Below are positions 53,620 through 60,634 of a stretch of 64,000 nucleotides of DNA, in pieces. The first letter of the stretch is position 1; each line of letters opens with the position of its first letter. A model generated the notes under the pieces. It searched no databases. It worked only from the letters and a program-made list of their open reading frames with translations, and was not told the DNA's origin. Source of the stretch: Burkholderiaceae bacterium (GTDB lineage Bacteria; Pseudomonadota; Gammaproteobacteria; Burkholderiales; Burkholderiaceae_E); the NCBI GenBank assembly GCA_024235875.1, contig JACKLP010000002.1:310001-374000 (forward strand), read 5' to 3'. The translations under genes and the position numbers were made by a program.

Positions 53620-53923
53620 GCCACTGAGTGACGTTGACCTGGAGAAGTTCGAGGCTGGTCGCGATCTCGCGGCGGAGTTGTTGCAGTCGGTACGCGAGAT
53701 GAAGGCCGGAAAAGGAACCGTGGTGTACTCGCCGGCGACTGAGGCACGGGAAAGGACTGGGCTATCGCAGTCGCAGTTTGCAGCGCTCTTGGGCGTGTCA
53801 GTGCGAACGCTGCAAAGTTGGGAGCAGGGGCGAAAACAGCCTAGCGGCGCGGCTCGCACGCTCTTAGCGATCGCGCGAAAGAATCCAAAGGCGCTTCTGG
53901 CCGTTGCAGATGATGTTCAGTGA
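53600..53923 (+). CDS. Cassette 3: HigA-type XRE antitoxin
   Basis: A 107-residue protein from a GTG with AGGAG seven bases upstream, inside the 3' end of the toxin frame. The helix-turn-helix is 'RERTGLSQSQFAALLGVSVRTLQSWEQGRKQP' (in parts), followed by 'ARTLLAIARKNPKALLAV'. This is the HigA arrangement with the antitoxin second. It would bind the toxin and repress the pair's promoter. With the toxin broken, it may persist as a regulator or immunity factor. Confidence 0.92.
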   Translation: MPSKKTKPLSDVDLEKFEAGRDLAAELLQSVREMKAGKGTVVYSPATEARERTGLSQSQFAALLGVSVRTLQSWEQGRKQPSGAARTLLAIARKNPKALLAVADDVQ

Positions 53924-53933
53924 AGTATCTGAG

Positions 53934-54035
53934 GCCCAACATCAAGGTGCTGCGGACAATTGACCCGTTGCCCGAACCTGCGCTCCGCGCAGAACCGAGC
54001 CCCGGTTCAAATGCCGCAGACCTGAATCGTAGGCG
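53934..54035 (+). other. attC recombination site 3, partly degenerate
   Basis: It begins GCCCAAC, one base different from the complement of GTTGGAC that opens cassette 3. Arms ATCAAGGTGCTGCGG and CCGCAGACCTGAAT pair with one bulge. The right core reads GTAGGC (54029-54034), one T short of GTTAGGC. This suggests a decayed site. Size about 102 bp. Confidence 0.65.
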
Positions 54036-54068
54036 GCCACAAAGGGCCTCATAGCCAATGGTTCGGAT

Positions 54069-54845
54069 GTGCAAGGCGTGATCTACAGCATCGAGTTCTT
54101 CGATCTGCAACTCCGATTCGCCGCGAAGGTTGCCGAGCTGGTTGGCGTGCCGCTGGCGCAAGCCATTGGGAGCCACACCAATATCTTCGTTCGCCTTGGC
54201 TTCGGCACACGGCTCGATCATTCTGATTCGGATTGGTCGATGTTTGCTTCGTCACTCTCGAGCGCACGTGATCCTCTTACGCGAACCTACGAGGTCTACC
54301 GCCAGCGTGCCCACATTTCCCAGGGGCCGAAAATGGAGGCATCCGTCGGCTGCTTCTCGATTGCGCCGTTCGGGCCAGACGCGGTGCGGATTCACTTCAA
54401 GACAGGGGCAGAATCGCCGCACTCGCCTCTCTCCTTGTCCAACATGCGTGCGCGGCGGACGGAGCTTGCCGAAGTCGTGTCGCGGGCAGCGGCCCGCGGC
54501 CGCAACGTTCAAGTCGTCGGCGCGTCTTGGCTTTACAGCCTGCCCTGCTACCGACGACTCTTCCCCGAGTCGTACTTGGCTGGACTCACACCGATGGCGC
54601 ATCCATACGATCGCATGCCCCTTTGGGGACAGTTCCTTCGGCGCGATGGGAGCGTTCGGACAGGGCCTGTAGACCACTTCAACGCTCATCTTGCTTCGGC
54701 CAAGACGGCTGCGGATCTCAGTGCATGCTTCCCGCTTCAGGTCCTGCGTACCTCGGGCCGAGCAGATGCCTTCCTTGTCGGGCTCGGCGCCGATCGAGGT
54801 CGTATAGCGACTCCGCTTCAGTCGCACACCCAGGGGACCAAATGA
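54069..54845 (+). CDS. Conserved-looking hypothetical protein
   Basis: A 258-residue soluble protein opening 'VQGVIYSIEFFDLQLRFAAKVAELVG'. It has no transmembrane segment or motif that I can assign. Blocks such as 'GSHTNIFVRLGFGTRLD' and 'WLYSLPCYRRLFPESYLAGL' look structured. Two GTG starts (54069, 54078) are possible. It overlaps the RidA-like gene by four bases (ATGA), so the two are coupled. It follows the third attC directly, so it may be a further cassette gene. Confidence 0.7.
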   Translation: MQGVIYSIEFFDLQLRFAAKVAELVGVPLAQAIGSHTNIFVRLGFGTRLDHSDSDWSMFASSLSSARDPLTRTYEVYRQRAHISQGPKMEASVGCFSIAPFGPDAVRIHFKTGAESPHSPLSLSNMRARRTELAEVVSRAAARGRNVQVVGASWLYSLPCYRRLFPESYLAGLTPMAHPYDRMPLWGQFLRRDGSVRTGPVDHFNAHLASAKTAADLSACFPLQVLRTSGRADAFLVGLGADRGRIATPLQSHTQGTK

Positions 54846-55237
54846 AACGTCAACTCATCAGCTCGGGCTCTCGCTTCGAAGAGCAGATCGGGTACTCCCG
54901 CGCCGTCGCACAAGGCGCATTCGTCTTCGTGTCGGGTACGACCGGGTTCAACTACGAGACGATGACCATCGAGGACGATGTCGCGGCACAAGCCGAGCAG
55001 TGCCTGAGGAACATCGAACAAGCACTCCGCGAAGCGGATTCGAGCCTGGCCGACGTGGTGCGGGTCACGTACGTACTGCCTGACGGCGATGACTTCGAGG
55101 CGTGCTGGCCCGTCCTGAAAAAATACTTCGGCTCGGTGCGCCCTGCGGCAATGATGATTTCGGCCAAGCTGATCGATCCCCGCATGAAGATCGAAATCGA
55201 GGTCACTGCAATGAAGCAAACCTTAGGCACCACATGA
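54842..55237 (+). CDS. RidA/YjgF-family protein
   Basis: A 131-residue protein with 'GYSRAVAQGAFVFVSGTTGFN', 'IEQALREADSSLADVVRVTYVL' and 'VRPAAMMISAKLIDPRMKIEIEV' (in parts). The Arg before 'PAAMM' sits at the position of the catalytic arginine of imine deaminases, although the usual Rid closing 'IE(I/A)' context is slightly changed. It may hydrolyse reactive enamine/imine intermediates. Trimer formation is typical of the family. Confidence 0.88.
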   Translation: MKRQLISSGSRFEEQIGYSRAVAQGAFVFVSGTTGFNYETMTIEDDVAAQAEQCLRNIEQALREADSSLADVVRVTYVLPDGDDFEACWPVLKKYFGSVRPAAMMISAKLIDPRMKIEIEVTAMKQTLGTT

Positions 55238-55314
55238 GAAGGGCGCCAAAGCGCTAGCGTAGACTCGTTCCCTGTGGCAGCTTGGCAATGCACACCAACG
55301 CTTCTGTGACTCCG

Positions 55315-56316
55315 ATGAATACGCGAATCGTCCTTGCAAAGCGCCCGGTCGGCTGGGTCGACGAATCCTGCTTCGCCATCGAAGAATGCCCGGAGCCGAT
55401 CGTCGGCGCGCAAGACGTGCTGGTCGAAGCCATCTACTTGTCGACGGACCCATACCTGCGCGGCCGCATGGACGCGGGAACTAGCTATGCGCCGGGTTTC
55501 GCAATCGGCGAGCCGGTTGTTTCTCGCGTGGTCGGGCGGGTTGTCGCGTCCAAGCACGAGCGATTCAAAGCCGGTGATTTCGTCTGGGGCTTTCTCGACT
55601 GGTCACTGCGCAGCGTGGCACGCCGCGGCGAGGGATTGCACAAGATCGATGCATCCCTCGGTCGAATCAGCCATTTCATCTCGGCGCTTGGCATGCCCGG
55701 GCTCACCGCATGGGTCGGCGCCGTGGAGATCGGCAAGCCGCTTCCCGGCGACACGGTGTACATCTCCTCGGCGGCCGGCACGGTCGGGCAACTCGCCGCA
55801 CAGTTCGCCAAACGATGCGGCGCACGCGTTGTGGGGTCGGCCGGCAGCGACGAGAAGGTCGCGTTCGTTCGCGAGCGTTGCGGCCTCGACGCTGCGTTCA
55901 ACTACCGGACCGTTGCGATCGATGATGCGCTTCGCGAGCATTGTCCGAAGGGCATCGATGTCTACTTCGACAATGTCGGGGGCGGCAGCCTGGAAGCGGC
56001 ACTGCGCCACGCCAACATCGGTGCGCGGTTTCCAGTGTGCGGCATGATCTCCGCTTACAACGAAGTCGATGATCCTGGGATCAAGGGCTTGCAGGCGCTG
56101 CTGTGGAAGCGGATCACCATGACGGGATTCATCATTTACGACCATGTGCACAAGCTTGCGGCCTATCAGACGCGTGTCGCACCGTGGTTGCGCAGCGGCG
56201 AACTGCGATTTCACGAAGACATCGTTCGCGGTATCGAGAATGCGCCGGCAGCGTTCGTCGGCATGATGAAGGGCGAGGCGGTCGGGAAGCGACTTGTTCA
56301 GGTCAGCGATGAATAA
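55315..56316 (+). CDS. NADP-dependent medium-chain oxidoreductase (curcumin reductase/LTB4 dehydrogenase-like)
   Basis: A 333-residue zinc-independent MDR. 'MNTRIVLAKRPVGWV' is the family N-terminus, 'STDPYLRGRMD' and 'GDFVWGFLDW' are in the catalytic domain, and the cofactor motif is 'ISSAAGTVGQLAAQFAK'. It reduces the double bond of enones with NADPH. ATG at 55288 and TTG at 55282 are in frame but lie upstream of the conserved start. No ribosome site is clear for any choice. Confidence 0.9.
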   Translation: MNTRIVLAKRPVGWVDESCFAIEECPEPIVGAQDVLVEAIYLSTDPYLRGRMDAGTSYAPGFAIGEPVVSRVVGRVVASKHERFKAGDFVWGFLDWSLRSVARRGEGLHKIDASLGRISHFISALGMPGLTAWVGAVEIGKPLPGDTVYISSAAGTVGQLAAQFAKRCGARVVGSAGSDEKVAFVRERCGLDAAFNYRTVAIDDALREHCPKGIDVYFDNVGGGSLEAALRHANIGARFPVCGMISAYNEVDDPGIKGLQALLWKRITMTGFIIYDHVHKLAAYQTRVAPWLRSGELRFHEDIVRGIENAPAAFVGMMKGEAVGKRLVQVSDE

Positions 56317-56420
56317 GCGGCCAAGCAGCGGCTGCAAGGCGACCCACTAAACGCGACGCGCTTTCGCGTCGCTCGTGCCGCGGCGTCACTCGCCTGTTTC
56401 GCATGCGCTGAGCGGCCGTC
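56317..56420 (+). other. Degenerate attC-like site 4
   Basis: Arms GGCC-n3-CAGCG-n2-TGC (56319 on) and the matching complement GCATGCGCTGAGCGGCC (56401-56417) pair, with the spacers an attC would have. Between them is a perfect 8-bp hairpin GCGACGCG-CTTT-CGCGTCGC. The outer core motifs have lost AAC/GTT. It resembles the AGCAGCGGCTGCAAGGCGAC type of attC. It probably marks the old right end of a cassette. Confidence 0.45.
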
Positions 56421-56659
56421 GGAGAAGCGAGGAATTCACCGTGAAAGACATCGTCGTCGTCGACAGCTTCACCGACGTCGATCTGTTCCTGATGTGGGGA
56501 ATCCATGGTCGCAACACGACGGACAGACGCGTCCGGATACTGGGAACGAAGGCTGAGCACCTTTCCGCGCGCGCTGATCCCCGGCGGGCAACGAGACACT
56601 TTCGAATCGCTGATCGACGCGAGTATCAAGGAGGGCGTGAGCGCCCCCTGACGACATGT
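56421..56659. other. Decayed sequence with two short overlapping reading frames
   Basis: A GTG at 56441 with AGGA upstream opens 'VKDIVVVDSFTDVDLFLMWGIHG', and an ATG at 56505 in another frame gives 48 codons ending 'DTFESLIDASIKEGVSAP'. Each looks like part of a protein, and together they suggest a frameshifted small gene. I cannot name a family. Confidence 0.25.
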
Positions 56660-57025
56660 CTAGTTTGCCTGTGGCGCCCGGTCGATGAACCCGACCACCC
56701 GCCGAATGCGTCCGTCCTGCACTTCGACGATGTCACTGCCCTCGATTGGCGCCTGGCCGCCTTCCGGACCCAGGGTCCATGACAGGCGAACGAACTCGCC
56801 GAATCCGTTGGGCCGCCCGAGGAGCTTGAAGGAGAATCCGGGAAAGCGTTGATGCACGGCGGCGACCAGTCGGCCGATCTCCGGGTAGCCGTTGGCGCGC
56901 ATCAGCGGGTCGACGTAGCTCGCGTCCGGCGTCCAGTGACGTTCGAGCAGGCTGTCCAGGCCGGCGGTTTCGGGGCAGTTCCATGTGTCGATGTAGGCGG
57001 TTGCCACTTCGATCGGGCTCGTCAT
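56660..57025 (-). CDS. SnoaL/NTF2-like (ketosteroid-isomerase-fold) protein
   Basis: A 121-residue protein. 'ATAYIDTWNCPETAGLDSLLERHWTPDASYVDPLM' (in parts) and 'DIVEVQDGRIRRVVGFID' are the first and last parts of the cone-shaped NTF2-like fold. Members bind small hydrophobic ligands or act as isomerases or hydrolases. Substrate unknown. It is a lone leftward gene between the attC-like site and the HD-domain gene. Confidence 0.88.
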   Translation of the reverse strand: MTSPIEVATAYIDTWNCPETAGLDSLLERHWTPDASYVDPLMRANGYPEIGRLVAAVHQRFPGFSFKLLGRPNGFGEFVRLSWTLGPEGGQAPIEGSDIVEVQDGRIRRVVGFIDRAPQAN

Positions 57026-57322
57026 TTCATTCTCGCTGGTTCGATGTGCGCTGCGGCACGGGCGAGACCAAGTTAACGATCGGTGAAGCGCGCGTCGATT
57101 ACCTGTCGGGTAAGGCGCCGAGCGAGTGTGTCGTCAAGCGCGCGCTGGATCACGAGGCGCGCCAACGACACGGTCGATGACCGCGGTTGTACGATGCATA
57201 TCGGACACTTGCTTGGAATGGTCGGGGCAATGCCGCGCACTGCGCGAAGCTTTGGCGTTGCACGATGGCACCAAGTGAGTCGCGCCGAGAATTCCTCGCA
57301 TCATTCGGCGTCGGGAGAAGAA
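57026..57322. other. 297-bp intergenic region
   Basis: It separates divergent genes, so both promoters should be here. A short rightward frame ('TKLTIGEARVDYLSGKAPSECVV', to 57180) looks partly protein-like and may be a gene remnant. No regulatory motif is identified. Confidence 0.3.
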
Positions 57323-57916
57323 ATGGAATCAAGCTTGCAGAGCCGACTTCGGTTCCTTGTAGAAATCGACCGCCTCAAGAGCGTCTATCGTGCTTCTCCG
57401 CTTGTCGACAGATCGAGAAAAGAGAACAGCGCGGAGCACTCGTGGCATCTCGCGATGTACGCGCTCGTTCTGGCGGAGCACTGCGGTGACGACTTAGACA
57501 TCAACCTTGTGCTCAAGATGCTCTTGTTGCACGACATCGTCGAGATCGACGCAGGTGACTCGCCCATTCACGGTCCGACGGATACGGCCTTGCAGCACCG
57601 GAAGGAATCCGAGGCCGCTCGCCGGATCTTCGGGATACTGCCGGGAATCGAGGGCGCCGAACTGAAGGCGATTTGGGAGGAGTTCGAGCAAGGAGAGTCG
57701 CCCGAGGCACGGTTTGCCAAGTCCCTCGATCGGCTTCAGCCGCTTGTTCAGAATGTCTGTACGGATGGCGGAACCTGGGTCGAGAGTGATGTCAGCCACC
57801 AGCAGGTCCGTGAGCGCTATGGGCCGGCGATCCGGGCAGGTTCTCCCGAGCTGTGGGCCGCCGCAGAGCGGCTGATCGCGGCGCACTTCTCGGGTCAGGG
57901 GGCGACGCTGACCTGA
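57323..57916 (+). CDS. HD-domain phosphohydrolase (YfbR/HDDC2-like)
   Basis: A 197-residue protein with metal-binding residues in 'RKENSAEHSWHLAMYA' (His), 'LLLHDIVEIDAGD' (His-Asp) and 'AKSLDRLQPLVQN' (late Asp). This matches the 5'-deoxynucleotidase YfbR/HDDC2 group, which dephosphorylates nucleoside monophosphates. The ATG follows GGAGAAG; upstream in-frame sequence is not protein-like. Confidence 0.9.
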   Translation: MESSLQSRLRFLVEIDRLKSVYRASPLVDRSRKENSAEHSWHLAMYALVLAEHCGDDLDINLVLKMLLLHDIVEIDAGDSPIHGPTDTALQHRKESEAARRIFGILPGIEGAELKAIWEEFEQGESPEARFAKSLDRLQPLVQNVCTDGGTWVESDVSHQQVRERYGPAIRAGSPELWAAAERLIAAHFSGQGATLT

Positions 57917-57938
57917 ATCATTCGCCGACACACGCCAC

Positions 57939-58153
57939 GTGCCCACCAGCCGCAAGCAATACGAAACCCGAATGCATCGGGTCCTGCGTCACATCGACAG
58001 CCATATCGAGTCCACGCTCGAACTGGCCGAGCTGGCGGCGGGCTTCAAATGGATTCGCGCCCCTGCTTCGAGTACTACCCGCCGCAGCGCGCCGCGGACC
58101 AACGCGCCGAGGACTTTTCCTGCCAGATCTGCATTCCCGTGGCAAAGTCGTGA
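57939..58153 (+). pseudogene. AraC/GyrI-type regulator remnant with internal deletion
   Basis: The first 37 codons ('SRKQYETRMHRVLRHIDSHI', 'ESTLELAELAAGF') are the start of an AraC-type DNA-binding domain. Shortly after, in another frame from 58049, comes 'RPCFEYYPPQRAADQ' and 'DFSCQICIPVAKS' then a stop, which is the end of a GyrI-like ligand domain. The normal gene has roughly 200 more codons between these parts. A large deletion has joined both ends out of frame, so no functional regulator is made. Confidence 0.85.
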
Positions 58154-58226
58154 GCGGGTCCCCGTCAGGTGTTCCACCAGCCTGCGATCTGGCAGCGACC
58201 TCGCCACGCAACGGAGCGCACACCGT

Positions 58227-58736
58227 ATGAGCCAGCCGAAATTCCAAATGGGGCGCCTGGATCACGTTCATCTACGCGTTCCCGATCGGGAAGCCGCAGC
58301 GCGCTGGTATGCCCAATACCTGGGCTTCGAACCCGTCGAGAAATACGAATTCTGGGCAACGGGCTTCGAGGGCGGGCCGCTTCAGATATCCGCCGATGGT
58401 GGCAAGACCATGCTCGCGCTGTTCGAGGCAAGCGACGGGCATCCGATGGTCCCGCAAGTGACCGGCGTTGCGTTCAGCACCGATGCAAAAGGCTTTTCCG
58501 CTTTTGCGCGCTCGCTCCCGAACGGGATCGAGGGGCCGTCGGGCCAGCCGCTGCAAATCCATGACGTGGTCGACCTGGACATGTGCTGGGCCTATAACTT
58601 CGTGGATCCATGGGGCAATCACTTCGAGCTCAATTGCTACGAATACGAGCGGATCGCCACCGAACTCATCGCGCCGGATCGTGTCGAGGCCCAGCGGTAT
58701 TGGCCACGCGAGCTATATCAGCGACATCAGGGATAG
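58227..58736 (+). CDS. VOC (glyoxalase-like) protein
   Basis: A 169-residue protein with 'GRLDHVHLRVPDREAAARWYAQYLGFEP' (in parts) at the start and 'NFVDPWGNHFELNCYEYERI' at the end, holding the candidate metal His and Glu. The fold is the vicinal-oxygen-chelate superfamily, as in dioxygenases, epimerases and resistance proteins. It lies just after the AraC/GyrI remnant, which may once have controlled it. Confidence 0.9.
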   Translation: MSQPKFQMGRLDHVHLRVPDREAAARWYAQYLGFEPVEKYEFWATGFEGGPLQISADGGKTMLALFEASDGHPMVPQVTGVAFSTDAKGFSAFARSLPNGIEGPSGQPLQIHDVVDLDMCWAYNFVDPWGNHFELNCYEYERIATELIAPDRVEAQRYWPRELYQRHQG

Positions 58737-58834
58737 AACCGAATCCGAAATATCTAATTCAGGCTTTACCCGCGAATCGCCCCGGGATCGGTAGAGTCCA
58801 ATTCTATTGAGGCGTTTTCGAGCGAGGGGGAGAG

Positions 58835-58975
58835 ATGAAAAAGAACTTCCTGATGGCGGCCATGGTGGGCACGCTGGCGGGCGGCCTGGCCTCCGTGGCA
58901 CATGCCGAATGGGTCTCGGCAAGCAACGGCGCAGTTCCGGCCGGCAGCGTGGTCGGGGGGCAGGAAGCCGTATGA
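58835..58975 (+). pseudogene. Truncated secreted DM9 (DUF3421)-repeat peptide
   Basis: A 46-residue frame with a strong AGGGGGAGAG ribosome site and signal peptide 'MKKNFLMAAMVGTLAGGLAS'. The mature part 'EWVSASNGAVPAGSVVGGQEA' matches the first third of a DM9 repeat, whose next part normally reads 'G-x-x-L-Y-V-x-R-A'. Here TGA follows. In the +1 frame 'YEVLVR' continues briefly and stops, which suggests a frameshift. It may be a gene remnant or a very short secreted peptide. Confidence 0.6.
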
Positions 58976-59030
58976 GGTGTTGGTTCGCTAGCGCGGTCCC
59001 ACTGAGCACGGACGACGCGAAGGGCATGGC

Positions 59031-60623
59031 ATGAAAAGATTTCTGGCGTGCCTGCTGCTGTTGCCCGTGCTTGGCGCCTGTTCGTACCTGGAATACGCGT
59101 CGGTCCAGGCCGACTATGCGCGGATCCAGCAAGCCGATCCCGGGCAGGTCAATCTGAAGCACATGATCGACCGGCAGACCTACTACGTGATCGGGCGCAC
59201 CGTGGGCGAGAAAGCCCGCTTCGAAAACACGGGCCTTGCCGTGGCCGCCTATTCGAGCCGGTACAAGTCGAACGAAAGAGTCGACACCATGTATTTCGCC
59301 GGCGCGGGAACCCATTTCGGCTTGAATCTGCCCGAAGGCGACTTTCAACTACTGGTCTTCGCGGATACGGACAGGAATCGGATCTACGACCGGACCGAGG
59401 TCGTGGGGCAGGCATCGATCCGAATGAACGAGCGCAGTTTGCCGAACAAGGTCCTGGATCGGGTCGAGATTTCCTTGGGGCCCGCGCAGCGGATCGATTG
59501 GGTCGAGCCGTTCTCGATGCCGCACGCCGACGACCCCACGAATTCCCTGTTCTTCCCCACCGGATCCATCCGCAGCCTCGATGATCCGATCTTCTCGGAG
59601 AACATGGCCACGCTGGGCATGTACGACCCGGCATCGTTCCTGGAGCGCTCGCCGACGCTGTTCTACGCGCTCGAAGAAGACCTGGTCTACAAGATCCCGG
59701 TGGTCTTCGTTCACGGCATCGGCGGTTCCGTTCGCGACTTCCGCGCCCTGGCCGAGCGGCTCGATCGTAGTCGCTACAAGCCCTGGTTCTTCTACTACCC
59801 CTCGGGTGGCGACCTCGACCAGCTCGCCGAGGTCTTCCACCGGATATTTCTCTCCGGAGACGTCATCGCGCTGGGCAGGATGCCCTTGATCGTCGTTGCG
59901 CACAGCATGGGCGGGCTGATCGTCAGGGAGGCCCTGAACCGCTACCGGGCAGGACCCAAGGAGAACCGGCTGCGCCTGGTCGTGACCATCGCCTCGCCCT
60001 TCGGCGGCCATCCGGCGGCGGCCACGGGCGAGAAGCACGGATTGATCGTGTTGCCGTCGTGGCGCGACCTGAACCCCGAGAACCGGTTCATCCGCGCACT
60101 GTTCAGGAAGCCGTTGCCCAAGACGGTCGAGCACCAACTGATTCATGCCTACGGTAATCCGGCGGCGCTTCGAGTCGGCGCGGCAAGCGACGGTGTCGTG
60201 GCGCTGTCGAGCCAACTGCGCCTGGAAGCCCAGGCACAGGCGAGTGCGCAGCTCGGCTTCGAGAGCGGCCACACCGCAATCCTGGAGAACCGCGCGATGA
60301 TCGACCATGTCATCGCCCGCATGGACCGGGTCGAGAACTTCTATCCGGCGTCGCACCTGGAAATGCTGCGTCGCGGCGGCTATCCGGTGAAGCTCTCCGA
60401 TGACTACGGGCCGGTCAGCCAATACATCATCCGTACCATGGGCAAGTACTGGATGGCCATTTCCAATGGCACGCTCGCACCATTCTTTCCGGAGCAGGCC
60501 CAGTTCGTCCGCGTCGTGAAGGGACAGGCAACGACGGAAAATGCCGTGATCAGGGACTGGCTTCGATTTCTCCGGGCGTATCCCGGGTTCCGAATCGAGC
60601 CTGCCGGTGCAGGTCGCCGCTGA
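59031..60623 (+). CDS. Lipoprotein alpha/beta-hydrolase (lipase/esterase-like)
   Basis: A 530-residue protein with a lipoprotein signal, lipobox 'LGAC' (Cys17). An N-terminal region of about 200 residues includes a short predicted beta-rich domain. The hydrolase part starts 'PVVFVHGIGGS' (oxyanion region at 229) and has the nucleophile 'VAHSMGGL' (Ser292), with 'FESGHTAILEN' a candidate His. PGAP1/DUF676-like lipases share this layout. It would sit on the membrane facing the periplasm. Eleven bases separate it from the TIR gene. Confidence 0.88.
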   Translation: MKRFLACLLLLPVLGACSYLEYASVQADYARIQQADPGQVNLKHMIDRQTYYVIGRTVGEKARFENTGLAVAAYSSRYKSNERVDTMYFAGAGTHFGLNLPEGDFQLLVFADTDRNRIYDRTEVVGQASIRMNERSLPNKVLDRVEISLGPAQRIDWVEPFSMPHADDPTNSLFFPTGSIRSLDDPIFSENMATLGMYDPASFLERSPTLFYALEEDLVYKIPVVFVHGIGGSVRDFRALAERLDRSRYKPWFFYYPSGGDLDQLAEVFHRIFLSGDVIALGRMPLIVVAHSMGGLIVREALNRYRAGPKENRLRLVVTIASPFGGHPAAATGEKHGLIVLPSWRDLNPENRFIRALFRKPLPKTVEHQLIHAYGNPAALRVGAASDGVVALSSQLRLEAQAQASAQLGFESGHTAILENRAMIDHVIARMDRVENFYPASHLEMLRRGGYPVKLSDDYGPVSQYIIRTMGKYWMAISNGTLAPFFPEQAQFVRVVKGQATTENAVIRDWLRFLRAYPGFRIEPAGAGRR

Positions 60624-60634
60624 CCGAGGACGAC

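Noticed and set aside
57083..57322. 80-codon upstream extension of the HD-domain gene
   Set aside because: The translation is Arg/Ser-rich without family similarity, and a good GGAGAAG site stands at the later ATG.
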